Assembly (NCBI RefSeq): GCF_009362785.1
Contig: NZ_WHNQ01000026.1
Coordinates: 45,771 to 109,770 of the forward strand
From: Paraburkholderia atlantica
GTDB taxonomy: Bacteria > Pseudomonadota > Gammaproteobacteria > Burkholderiales > Burkholderiaceae
Reading direction: 5' to 3'
DNA length: 64,000 nt
In this document: one piece after another, positions 25,327-37,140 of the stretch
Numbering within the stretch: position 1 is the first letter of the stretch
Layout of the letters: each line of letters begins with the position of its first letter
Notes under the pieces: model-generated
What the model saw: the letters and a program-made list of their open reading frames with translations, nothing else
What the model was told of the DNA's origin: nothing
Database searches by the model: none
Made by a program: the position numbers and the translations under genes

Positions 25327-26358
25327 TTATTTGGCCGCCGATCTTGCCACCGCTTCCGACGGTCTCCAGCGATGAAACAGCACCGAGCCGATCCAGCACG
25401 CCATGAAGGCCGCGACGATCGCATAGCCGAGGGCGCCAAAGTGATCGTTGATGCGGGCGATCGCATCCGACACGCCGCCGCTCCAGCCGAAGCCGTCCGA
25501 CAACAGTCCCAACGCCTCGATGCCGCCAATCACGATCGCGACCACCGCCGACACGAACGTAATGCTCGCGTTGTAGTACAGCTTGCGCTTCGGGTCGTCC
25601 ATCGCCCAGCCGTATGCATGCACCATCAGCACGTTATCGGTCGAATCGACGAGCGTCATGCCGGCGGTGAAGAGCGCGGGAAACACGAGGATCGAGTAGA
25701 GCGGCAGGCCGGTGTTCGCCTGCGACGCGGCGATCGCGAGCAGGCCGATCTCGGTCGCGGTATCGAAGCCGAGCCCGAACAGCACGCCGACCGGGTACAT
25801 GTGCCAGCTTTTGGTGACCAGCCGGAACAGCGGCCGCAACGCACGCGACAGCAGCCCGGCTGGGGCGAGCGGATCGGCTGACGCGGTGGCCGCCACGCCA
25901 TCATGTTGCGCGTGCCGGTAGCGACGCCACACATCGCGCAGGATCACGAGATTGACCGCCGCGAGCACCAGCAGGAACGTCGCGGAAACCAGCGTGCCGA
26001 GCGCGCCGCCGACTTCCCTGAGACTCTCGAAGCGCCCATGCAGCGAATGCGTGGTCCACGCGATGCCGATTGTCGCCGCGATCACGATTGTCGAATGTCC
26101 GAGCGAAAACGCGAGCCCGATGCCGAGCGGCCGCTTGCCCGTTTGCATCAGCTTGCGCGTGACGGCGTCGATCGCCGCGATGTGGTCGGCGTCGACCGCA
26201 TGACGCAGACCGAAACCATACGCGAGCAGCGCGGTGCCGAGCAGCAGCGGGAAGTGGCGAAACGCGATCAGCGCCCACAGCCAAGTGCCGACGTTGGCGG
26301 CGATCAGCACCGCGTAGAGCGTGACGAGGCGACGGCGCAGCGAAGCGGTAGGCGTCAT
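25327..26358 (-). CDS. NiCoT family nickel/cobalt permease
   Basis: A high-affinity Ni2+/Co2+ uptake permease (HoxN/NixA/NicT type) of 343 residues. The signature RHAVDADHIAAID (HX4DH) is near residue 52, followed by LAFSLGHSTIV, FGLGFDTATEIGLL and GMTLVDSTDNVLM, the conserved NiCoT motifs. About eight membrane segments are visible. It lies 59 bp downstream of a cupin gene and 289 bp upstream of the family 5 binding-protein gene, all on the same strand. No urease or hydrogenase genes are nearby. Confidence 0.95.
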   Translation of the reverse strand: MTPTASLRRRLVTLYAVLIAANVGTWLWALIAFRHFPLLLGTALLAYGFGLRHAVDADHIAAIDAVTRKLMQTGKRPLGIGLAFSLGHSTIVIAATIGIAWTTHSLHGRFESLREVGGALGTLVSATFLLVLAAVNLVILRDVWRRYRHAQHDGVAATASADPLAPAGLLSRALRPLFRLVTKSWHMYPVGVLFGLGFDTATEIGLLAIAASQANTGLPLYSILVFPALFTAGMTLVDSTDNVLMVHAYGWAMDDPKRKLYYNASITFVSAVVAIVIGGIEALGLLSDGFGWSGGVSDAIARINDHFGALGYAIVAAFMACWIGSVLFHRWRPSEAVARSAAK

Positions 26359-26417
26359 GTGGCGCGGGGTCGATCAGCAGGTGAATGAGCGGGCAAATGA
26401 GCTGGCAAATGAGCGCC

Positions 26418-26945
26418 TTAGTGATCGTGCGGATGCTTGTGGATCGGATCGACCCAGTAGACCGTTTCCGGCTGCTCGACCGCGTCGATGTTCAGATTGA
26501 CGACGACCGCTTCGTTGTCGCTGCGTACGAGCACGCATTCGAGCGGCTCGTCGGTGCTCGCGTTGATCTCCTGATGCGGCACGTACGGCGGCACGAAAAT
26601 GAAATCGCCGGGACCGGCCTCGGCGGTGAATTCCAGATGCTCGCCCCAGCGCATGCGCGCCTGGCCGCGCACCACGTAGATCACGCTTTCGAGCGCGCCG
26701 TGATGATGTGCGCCGGTCTTCGCGTTCGGATGGATCGTCACTGTGCCGGCCCAGATCTTCTGCGCGCCGACGCGTGCCGCGTTGATCGCAGCCGCGCGGT
26801 TCATGCCCGGCGTTTGTGCGGTATTGGTATCGAGCTGATCGCCGCGGATGACCTTCACGCCGTGCTCGCGCCAGTCGACCTGACCGCCGGTTTCGGCGGC
26901 TTCGTGCTCGGCCCGGTAATGCGGATGTTCGTGATCCTGGCTCAT
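26418..26945 (-). CDS. cupin-domain protein with His-rich ends
   Basis: A 175-residue protein. One cupin core (about residues 60-155) contains GAHHHGALESVIYVVRG with the metal-ligand His and Glu, and the second motif GPGDFIFVPPYVPHQE. The N-terminus (HEHPHYRAEHE) and C-terminus (PIHKHPHDH) are rich in His and could bind metal. ATG 26945 has GAGGAGAG upstream. Just before the NiCoT gene on the same strand, it may act in nickel/cobalt handling; this is an inference. An enzyme role is also possible. Confidence 0.88.
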   Translation of the reverse strand: MSQDHEHPHYRAEHEAAETGGQVDWREHGVKVIRGDQLDTNTAQTPGMNRAAAINAARVGAQKIWAGTVTIHPNAKTGAHHHGALESVIYVVRGQARMRWGEHLEFTAEAGPGDFIFVPPYVPHQEINASTDEPLECVLVRSDNEAVVVNLNIDAVEQPETVYWVDPIHKHPHDH

Positions 26946-27041
26946 CGTCTCTCCTCCTCGGCTTGCGTGCCGCGTACCTGGTCGACATTCTGGCACGTTC
27001 AAAAAACGGCTGCGTCGCGTGACCATGCCACGGGCGCCACG

Positions 27042-27073
27042 AAAAAAAAGCCCGCTCACATGGAGCGGGCTTC
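27042..27073 (-). terminator. intrinsic terminator after fusA
   Basis: Read on the minus strand, stem AAGCCCGCTC/GAGCGGGCTT is followed by a run of eight T. It lies 33 bases after the fusA stop. Confidence 0.88.
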
Positions 27074-27105
27074 GACTCATGACGCTCGGCAGCGCCGCGT
27101 CAGCG

Positions 27106-29214
27106 TCATTGCTTCTTCGCGTTGATCACGGCTTCGGCGACGTTGCTCGGCGTTTCGGCGTAGTGCTTGAACTCCATCGTATAAGTCGCGCGGCCCTGGG
27201 TGGCCGAGCGCAGCGACGTCGAGTAGCCGAACATCTCGGCGAGCGGCACTTCCGCGCGGACCAGCTTGCCGCCGCCGCCCGCGATGTCTTCCATGCCTTG
27301 CACCATGCCGCGACGGCTCGACAGGTCGCCCATCACGTTGCCCATGAAGTCCTCGGGCGTTTCCACCTCGACGGCCATCATCGGTTCGAGCAGCACGGGC
27401 TTCGCCTTGCGCATCGCTTCCTTGAACGCCATCGAGCCGGCCATGCGGAACGCGTTTTCGTTCGAGTCGACGTCGTGGTACGAACCGAAGGTCAGCGTGA
27501 CCTTCACGTCGACGACCGGATAGCCCGCCAGCACGCCGGCTTTCAGCGTTTCCTGAATGCCCTTGTCGACGGCGGGGATGAATTCGCGCGGAATCACGCC
27601 GCCCTTGATCGCGTCGACGAACTCGTAGCCCTTGCCCTGTGCCGACGGTTCGAGCGCGATCACCGCGTGGCCGTACTGGCCGCGGCCGCCCGACTGCTTG
27701 ACGAACTTGCCTTCGACGTCCTCGACCTTGTTGCGCACCGTTTCGCGATAAGCGACCTGCGGCTTGCCCACAGTCGCTTCGACGCCGAACTCCCGCTTCA
27801 TCCGGTCGACCAGAATTTCGAGGTGCAACTCGCCCATGCCGGAGATGATCGTCTGGCCGGATTCCTCATCGGTCTGCACGCGGAACGACGGATCTTCCTG
27901 CGCGAGACGATTCAGCGCGATGCCCATCTTCTCCTGGTCGGCCTTGGTCTTCGGCTCGACGGCCTGCGAGATCACCGGGTCCGGGAAGATCATCTTTTCG
28001 AGGATGATCACATGGTTTGGATCGCAGAGCGTGTCGCCGGTAGTCGCTTCCTTCAGGCCGACGGCCGCGGCGATGTCGCCCGCGTAGACCTCCTTGATTT
28101 CCTTGCGCTCGTTCGCGTGCATCTGCAGGATGCGGCCGAGGCGCTCCTTCTTTTCCTTGACCGCGTTGTAGACCGTGTCGCCCGAATTGACGACGCCCGA
28201 GTACACGCGGAAGAAGATCAGCTGGCCGACGAACGGGTCGGTCATGATCTTGAAGGCGAGCGCCGAGAACGGATCGTCGTCGTTAGGATGACGCTCGATC
28301 TCCTTGTCGTGCTCGTCGTGACCGGTGATCGCGGGCACGTCGACAGGCGACGGCAGATAGTCGATCACCGCGTCGAGCATCGCCTGCACGCCCTTGTTCT
28401 TGAACGCGCTGCCGCACAGCATCGGCACGATCTCGTTGGCGATCGTGCGTGCGCGGATGCCTTGCTTGATTTCTTCTTCGGTCAGGTGATGCTCGCCGCC
28501 CAGGTACTTTTCGAGCAGCGTCTCGTTCGCCTCGGCCGCGGCCTCGACCATCTTGTCGTGCCATTCCTTCGCCGTTGCGGCGAGTTCAGCCGGGATGTCG
28601 CGATACTCGAACTTGATGCCCTGGCTCGCGTCGTCCCAGTAGATCGCCTTCATCTTGACGAGGTCGACCACGCCCTGGAAGTGCTCTTCCGCGCCGATCG
28701 GAATCTGGATCGGCACGGCGACGCCCTTCAGGCGTTCGCCGATCTGCCGCTGCACGCGGAAGAAGTCCGCGCCGACGCGGTCCATCTTGTTGACGAACGC
28801 GATGCGCGGCACCTTGTACTTGTTCGCCTGGCGCCACACGGTTTCCGATTGCGGCTGCACGCCGCCGACCGAGTCGTACACCATGCACGCGCCGTCGAGC
28901 ACGCGCATCGAGCGCTCGACTTCGATCGTGAAGTCGACGTGCCCGGGGGTGTCGATGATGTTGATCCGGTGCTCGGGATAGTTGCCGGCCATGCCTTTCC
29001 AGAACGCGGTCGTGGCGGCCGACGTGATCGTGATGCCGCGCTCCTGCTCCTGTTCCATCCAGTCCATCGTCGCCGCACCGTCGTGAACCTCGCCGATCTT
29101 GTGGGTCACGCCGGTGTAGAACAGGATCCGTTCGGTGGTGGTGGTTTTGCCGGCATCGATGTGAGCGCTGATGCCGATATTCCGGTAGCGCTCGATGGGA
29201 GTCTTGCGGGGCAC
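27106..29214 (-). CDS. fusA: elongation factor G, stand-alone copy
   Basis: The translocation GTPase EF-G, 702 residues, full length. The G motifs are intact: AHIDAGKTT, DTPGHVDFT and NKMDRVGADF. Domains II-V follow with SGMGELHLEILVDRMKREF and RRGMVQGMEDI. It starts at a GTG (29214) with an excellent AAGGAG. The usual str operon partners (rpsL, rpsG, tuf) are not here. The gene has its own terminator, so it is probably the second EF-G copy that many Burkholderiales carry. Confidence 0.97.
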   Translation of the reverse strand: MPRKTPIERYRNIGISAHIDAGKTTTTERILFYTGVTHKIGEVHDGAATMDWMEQEQERGITITSAATTAFWKGMAGNYPEHRINIIDTPGHVDFTIEVERSMRVLDGACMVYDSVGGVQPQSETVWRQANKYKVPRIAFVNKMDRVGADFFRVQRQIGERLKGVAVPIQIPIGAEEHFQGVVDLVKMKAIYWDDASQGIKFEYRDIPAELAATAKEWHDKMVEAAAEANETLLEKYLGGEHHLTEEEIKQGIRARTIANEIVPMLCGSAFKNKGVQAMLDAVIDYLPSPVDVPAITGHDEHDKEIERHPNDDDPFSALAFKIMTDPFVGQLIFFRVYSGVVNSGDTVYNAVKEKKERLGRILQMHANERKEIKEVYAGDIAAAVGLKEATTGDTLCDPNHVIILEKMIFPDPVISQAVEPKTKADQEKMGIALNRLAQEDPSFRVQTDEESGQTIISGMGELHLEILVDRMKREFGVEATVGKPQVAYRETVRNKVEDVEGKFVKQSGGRGQYGHAVIALEPSAQGKGYEFVDAIKGGVIPREFIPAVDKGIQETLKAGVLAGYPVVDVKVTLTFGSYHDVDSNENAFRMAGSMAFKEAMRKAKPVLLEPMMAVEVETPEDFMGNVMGDLSSRRGMVQGMEDIAGGGGKLVRAEVPLAEMFGYSTSLRSATQGRATYTMEFKHYAETPSNVAEAVINAKKQ

Positions 29215-29402
29215 GTGAATCTCCTTGTAATGGCGCGCCTGAAACGCATGCCGGGCGACCGCGTAAGCCGCCCGGGGAGTCTGGGTGGTGCTGTATGTGG
29301 CGTTACCAAATCGAGATTACAAGGATAGCGCGTCGATTGGTCTTTTGCATGAATCCTGCCAGCCGGCGCGAAGGCTGGCCGCGCGGGGCTGCGCGGGCGA
29401 AA

Positions 29403-29437
29403 AAAAGCCGGCGCCTCGGGTCGAGACGCCGGCTTTT
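29403..29437 (-). terminator. intrinsic terminator after DUF192 gene
   Basis: On the minus strand stem AAAGCCGGCG/CGCCGGCTTT leads into a run of T. It lies about 110 bases past the DUF192 stop. The rest of 29215-29545 is the fusA leader. Confidence 0.75.
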
Positions 29438-29545
29438 GCGGGAAAGCAGGGCGCGGCGGTCGGCTGCCCAGATCGCGGCGTACGGAGCCGTTGAGGTGGA
29501 AATCTACGGGGCTGCGCAGGCACGCGCGGCCCGGCTCTGGGGGCT

Positions 29546-30061
29546 TTACTGCGTAATACCCGGCACCGGCGGCAAGCCCTGGATCTGCATGCCCGGCTTG
29601 ATGCCCTTCGCCGTGAACCAGCCTTTGGGCATTTCCAGCGCGAACACGCCGTTGTGCGTCGGGCAGTGGTTGTTGGTGGTCTCGGCCTGCATTTCGTCGA
29701 TGTCGGTGATCGTGCCGTCGGCGCGCATGAACGCGATCGACAGCGGAATCAGCGTGTTCTTCATCCAGAAGCAGTGGCCCGCGTTCTCGTTGAACACGAA
29801 CAGCATGCCTTCGTTCGGCCCGAGCTTCGTGCGATACATCAATCCCTGTTCGCGATCCGCGTCGTTGGCGGCGACGGCCGCGTCGATCACGAACATGCCG
29901 GCGGTCAGCTTGACGCGCGGAAACTCGCTCGGCTGCTTGGCGCCCGAGGGCATCTGCTGCGCCTCGGCGGGAGCCGGGGTGGCGGCGAACGACAGCGCCG
30001 CGAGCGGCAGTGCAACGGCGACGGCGAAACGCGCCATCGACGAGCGGATGGAAAATCGCAC
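29546..30061 (-). CDS. DUF192 exported protein
   Basis: 171 residues. A signal peptide (about residues 9-35, ending PAPAEAQ) precedes the DUF192 domain with its landmarks: REQGLMYRTKLGPNEGMLFVF, HCFWMKNTLIPLSIAF and KGWFTAKGIKPGMQI. The function is unknown; members are small beta-rich proteins. I chose the GTG at 30061 because GGAG sits 7 bases before it; the internal ATG at 30037 lacks a site. It is flanked by hairpins on both sides, so it is its own transcription unit. Confidence 0.88.
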   Translation of the reverse strand: MRFSIRSSMARFAVAVALPLAALSFAATPAPAEAQQMPSGAKQPSEFPRVKLTAGMFVIDAAVAANDADREQGLMYRTKLGPNEGMLFVFNENAGHCFWMKNTLIPLSIAFMRADGTITDIDEMQAETTNNHCPTHNGVFALEMPKGWFTAKGIKPGMQIQGLPPVPGITQ

Positions 30062-30111
30062 GACAAGACTCCTTGCTGAAATCGACTCGCGCATGTTACG
30101 CGAGCGCGTCA

Positions 30112-30150
30112 AAAACAAAAAGGCAGATCGCCTCGCGGTGATCTGCCTTA
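30112..30150 (-). terminator. terminator of the small Ala/Lys-rich gene
   Basis: Stem AAGGCAGATC/GATCTGCCTT with T-rich sequence on the minus-strand side. It lies about 55 bases after that gene's stop. Confidence 0.75.
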
Positions 30151-30205
30151 CAACGCCGTAAGAACGGCAATGAAGCTAGTTCTTTACTGCGTTTTTACAA
30201 GCAAC

Positions 30206-30397
30206 TTACTCCGAAGCTGCCGAAGCTGCAGCAGCAGCTGCTGCCTTCTTGTGCGACTTCTTGTGAGCGTGCTTGGTGGTCTTCTTTGCCGACGAAGCTG
30301 CTGCCGGAGCTGCCGGAGCTGCTTCCGGTGCCGATGCTTGTGCGAATGCTGCCGTTGCGAAGAGGCCAGCGACCAGAGCGGCGATCAGTTTGTTCAT
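30206..30397 (-). CDS. small Ala/Lys-rich exported protein
   Basis: 63 residues. A clean signal peptide (MNKLIAALVAGLFATAAFAQA) is followed by an Ala/Pro-rich then Lys/His-rich segment (KKTTKHAHKKSHKKA) and an Ala tail. The pattern resembles acid-shock (Asr-like) proteins, where the basic periplasmic segment may buffer protons, but I see no diagnostic motif. GAGGA lies 8 bases before the ATG. It has its own terminator. Confidence 0.8.
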   Translation of the reverse strand: MNKLIAALVAGLFATAAFAQASAPEAAPAAPAAASSAKKTTKHAHKKSHKKAAAAAAASAASE

Positions 30398-30837
30398 TTT
30401 GTGAATCCTCAGCTTGAGTTAATTAACCAAATGACCCGGCAAATGTAGAGTCATGTCGGTAAACGTGCCATCCACCTTTCGGTTGACAGCCGCATCGAAG
30501 AAAATTTTCGACGCGTCTGCTAGCGTTCGGACTTTCGTACTCGCCGCGCAAAAACGGCTTATGCAAAGGTCTTTAAGGCTGAATGCCGGATAGCTTCGGC
30601 GGCATCTGCGTCGAATAACGCGTGGAGTTGTACGGCGGTTGACGCGAATTGCGCGGAAATTTTTATCGTCATCACACGCGATCGAACTGCATCACGCAGG
30701 CTCGCGCGAGCTCATTTGTTTCACGCACTTCGCGCTTGCGTTTCACGCATTGTTTCGCGTGTAGCTACAACGAGTTAGCGTTGATTGTCACAGCCGTGAA
30801 ACCTGTTTCGAGTGATCACGTGCAGGCTGATTCACGT
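30398..30837. other. 440-bp gap without a gene
   Basis: This is the upstream region of the small Ala/Lys-rich gene and the 3' flank of rluE. It is relatively AT-rich with repeated CGCG-poor tracts. It may hold a long leader, but I see no defined element. Confidence 0.4.
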
Positions 30838-31407
30838 TCAGGCGACACCATCCCATGGCGCGTTCGCTCGCAACTCGATGCTCTCGCCGGGCTGTAGTCC
30901 GAGTGCAAAAATGTCAAGCGCACCGATGCCGACGCGCACGAGTCGCAGCGTCGGAAAACCGACCGCTGCCGTCATGCGACGCACCTGTCGGTTCTTGCCT
31001 TCTGTGATCGACAGTTCGATCCACGTGGTCGGGATCGCCGCGCGATAGCGGATCGGCGGCGTGCGCGTCCATAGTGAGCTGGACGGTTCGACATAGTTCG
31101 CCTGACATGGGCGTGTCACGTAGTCGCCGAGATCGACGCCGCGTGCGAGCTTTCTCAACGCGGCGTCGTCGAGCGCGCCTTCGACTTGCGCCCAATAGCG
31201 TTTGACGAGCTTGTGACGCGGCTCCGCGATGCGCGCCTGCAGCGCGCCGTCGTCGGTGAGCAGCAGCAGGCCTTCGCTATCGGAGTCGAGCCGGCCGGCC
31301 GGATAGACACCGGGTACCTTGACCCAGTCTGCAAGTGACGCGCGCGTCTCATGTGGCGAAAATTGACAGATGGTGCCGAACGGCTTGTTGAGGGCGAGAA
31401 GGCGCAT
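30838..31407 (-). CDS. rluE: 23S rRNA pseudouridine synthase, RluE-like
   Basis: 189 residues, the RluE subgroup of the RsuA family, which modifies a uridine in 23S rRNA. The catalytic Asp is in AGRLDSDSEGLLLLT; other landmarks are LALNKPFGTICQFS at the N-terminus, KRYWAQVEG, and TEGKNRQVRRMTAAVGFPTLRLVRVGIG. There is no S4 domain, as usual for RluE. It is divergent from icd; no obvious ribosome site precedes the ATG at 31407. Confidence 0.93.
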   Translation of the reverse strand: MRLLALNKPFGTICQFSPHETRASLADWVKVPGVYPAGRLDSDSEGLLLLTDDGALQARIAEPRHKLVKRYWAQVEGALDDAALRKLARGVDLGDYVTRPCQANYVEPSSSLWTRTPPIRYRAAIPTTWIELSITEGKNRQVRRMTAAVGFPTLRLVRVGIGALDIFALGLQPGESIELRANAPWDGVA

Positions 31408-31668
31408 AGGAGAGCGAGACGGCAGAGCGATACGGCGCGATGATAATGCATAAATCGGGAGGCAGATTCTTGTATCTTATAGACGAGCGTGGCGCGCCCG
31501 AGGTGCCGTCCAGGTTGGAAAACATGGAGTCCGGGGCGGCCGCGCCGTGCTTGGGGCGTGGGCTAGAATAGCGGCCAGGCCGCTCGCGGCGGTGCGGCAT
31601 TGCGCGGCGAGGGCATCTCTTTCGCAGTCTCCCATCAGCTTTTGCACGGCTTTCAATGGAGTCCGATC

Positions 31669-32925
<1,257 letters not shown>

Positions 32926-32960
32926 TTGATGCGCCGGGATTATCCGGTTTGCATAAAAAA

Positions 32961-32990
32961 CCCCGGCGCCAGCGAACGGCCGGGGTATTT
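32961..32990 (+). terminator. hairpin after icd
   Basis: CCCCGGC pairs with GCCGGGG, followed by a T-rich but interrupted stretch (TATTTATTT). Confidence 0.65.
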
Positions 32991-33051
32991 ATTTACCCGG
33001 ATTTTTCGCGCGATTTTCCGGCGGGAAAATCCGCCGCAACAGAAAGCCGCC

Positions 33052-33084
33052 GCAAAAAAGAAACCCGGCGCGGAGCCGGGTTTC
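33052..33084 (-). terminator. terminator of the cold-shock gene
   Basis: Minus-strand stem AAACCCGGC/GCCGGGTTT followed by a T-rich run. It lies 25 bases past the stop. Confidence 0.85.
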
Positions 33085-33108
33085 AAAAAGGACGGGTATC
33101 GAAACGCT

Positions 33109-33315
33109 TCAGGCTGGTGCCTGAATGTTCGATGCCTGTTTACCTTTCGGGCCTTGCACGACTTCGAAGGTGACCTTTTGGCCTTCCTTCAGCGTCTTGA
33201 AGCCATTCATCTGGATGGCCGAGAAGTGTGCAAACAGATCCTCACCGCCCTCGTCAGGCGTGATAAATCCGAAACCCTTTGCGTCGTTAAACCATTTGAC
33301 CGTACCAGTTGCCAT
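33109..33315 (-). CDS. cspA: cold-shock protein, CspA family
   Basis: A single cold-shock domain of 68 residues that binds single-stranded RNA/DNA. RNP1 is KGFGFITP and RNP2 is LFAHFSAIQ; the start is MATGTVKWFNDAKG. The ribosome site GGGGAAG lies upstream of the ATG. Family members have long regulatory leaders, and the 555-bp gap upstream would allow one. Whether it is cold-induced cannot be read from the sequence. Confidence 0.96.
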   Translation of the reverse strand: MATGTVKWFNDAKGFGFITPDEGGEDLFAHFSAIQMNGFKTLKEGQKVTFEVVQGPKGKQASNIQAPA

Positions 33316-33870
33316 TCCAACTTCCCCTGTAACTCATGTCACTACCACGAGCCCTCGAAAAGCTACGACCACGCGAGGCAGTCGTTCCCTCCTCACAAGC
33401 TCACCATCGGCATTTTTTCGAAATTATGGCTTAGTGAAAAAAGTGCCAGCTTGATTGTTGGGGCTCTTTATTCGAGTGTCAAGAAAATTTTGAGACGTCG
33501 TTGTCGCGTTGCAAACAGGCCGCTTTCCAGGGTTTTTACCGCTTCCGTATGTGCGGTGGCGCAAGCGGCGTGGCTTGAAAAGTCGCATAATCGACTCACA
33601 TGCTGACTGTGCCCGCGGCGCCGACGCCCAGCGCGGCGAGCGCTGGCAGCCAGTACCGGCAGGTTGTGCGATACTCGATCCGACCGCGGTGCAGCACGCA
33701 CCGTGCATGACAGGATGGGGGCCGGCACCGCAATCGGCCCGTCGAAAACGCGACACGCCGGCCGATCATGACAGCGTCGTGACCGCCGGGCGGCAGCGAA
33801 CGGGCTCATCGGCCAGGCGGCCGGGTTTTGACAGGATTGCGGGCCTGTCCTAGTTGTTTAGAATGGGTGT
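33316..33870. other. 555-bp intergenic region between divergent csp and clpS
   Basis: It must hold the csp leader and promoter and the clpS promoter. A TTGACA is at 33828-33833, and TTGCGG (33837-33842) with TAGAAT (33859-33864) is spaced 16 bases. No coding frame of substance is seen. Confidence 0.5.
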
Positions 33871-34181
33871 ATGGCGATTATCCCGGACAAGCAGGACGGC
33901 ACCGTACTGGAGCGGCAGGAGCAGAAACTCAAGCCGCCATCCATGTACAAGGTGGTGCTGCTGAATGACGACTTCACGCCGATGGAATTTGTCGTGATGA
34001 TCGTGCAGGAATATTTCAATAAGGATCGTGAAACCGCAACGCAGGTCATGTTGAAGGTGCATCGCGAGGGCAGGGGAGTTTGTGGGGTCTATACGCGGGA
34101 CATCGCGTCGACCAAAGTCGAGCAAGTCGTTACCCACGCACGGCAGGCCGGGCATCCGCTGCAGTGTGTGATGGAGGAAGC

Positions 34182-34185
<4 letters not shown>
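33871..34185 (+). CDS. clpS: ClpS adaptor
   Basis: A 104-residue N-end-rule adaptor that delivers substrates to ClpAP. The conserved PPSMYKVVLLNDDFTPMEFV (binding-pocket strand) and KVHREGRGVCGVYTRDIA are present. No good ribosome site is seen before the ATG and the best -10 lies only 7-12 bases upstream, so the transcript may be nearly leaderless. The stop overlaps the clpA start (ATGA). Confidence 0.97.
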
Positions 34186-36479
<2,294 letters not shown>

Positions 36480-36528
36480 TGTCAGTCAGGCCGGCGTGGA
36501 GTCTAGCTGGCCAGACACATAAAACAGA

Positions 36529-36560
36529 ACGGCGCGGGTTTTATCCCGCGCCGTTTTTTT
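36529..36560 (+). terminator. intrinsic terminator after clpA
   Basis: Stem ACGGCGCGGG/CCCGCGCCGT and seven T. Confidence 0.9.
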
Positions 36561-36626
36561 ATGCTCTGATTTTCTGCTCGCGGCGGCTTACGCTGAACGG
36601 CGCAGCCGCCGCGTCGCAGCAATCGA

Positions 36627-37073
36627 TCAATGCTTGCCGGTGCTGCCAAACCCGCCCGCGCCGCGCACGCTTTCCTCGAAGTCCTCGACGATGTTGAACT
36701 TGGCCTGCACGACCGGCACGATCACCAGTTGCGCGAGGCGTTCCATCGGATTCAGCACGAACGTCGTTTCGCCGCGATTCCACGTCGAAATCATCAGTTG
36801 GCCCTGGTAGTCGGAATCGATCAGGCCGACCAGATTGCCGAGCACGATCCCATGCTTATGGCCGAGACCCGAGCGCGGCAGAATCAGCGCCGCATAACCG
36901 GGGTCGCCGACGTGGATCGCGAGTCCAGTCGGTACCAGCGCGGTTTCGCCGGGTTTCAGCGTCAGCGGTTCGTCGAGGCAAGCGCGCAGATCGAGGCCGG
37001 CGCTACCGGTCGTCGCGTAAGCGGGGAGCTGTTCGCGCATGCGCTGATCGAGAATCTTCAGGTCGAGTTTCAT
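36627..37073 (-). CDS. dut: dUTP diphosphatase
   Basis: Trimeric dUTPase, 148 residues, hydrolysing dUTP to dUMP. The five motifs are visible, including AGLDLRA, LPRSGLGHKHG, GLIDSDYQG, QLVIVPV and the C-terminal RGAGGFGSTG that closes the active site. It is last of the minus-strand run from ribF, 67 bp after the LLM gene. No clear ribosome site precedes the ATG. Confidence 0.97.
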   Translation of the reverse strand: MKLDLKILDQRMREQLPAYATTGSAGLDLRACLDEPLTLKPGETALVPTGLAIHVGDPGYAALILPRSGLGHKHGIVLGNLVGLIDSDYQGQLMISTWNRGETTFVLNPMERLAQLVIVPVVQAKFNIVEDFEESVRGAGGFGSTGKH

Positions 37074-37140
37074 TCAGGTTCGATAGTGGGGGTGGGTGTG
37101 GTGAAGGGGCACGCGGCGGACTCTGGCAAAACCTCTGCGA

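Noticed and set aside
27019..29328. 769-codon plus-strand frame
   Set aside because: It is the antisense of fusA, and its composition (His, Arg, Asp repeats) mirrors the reverse of conserved codons.
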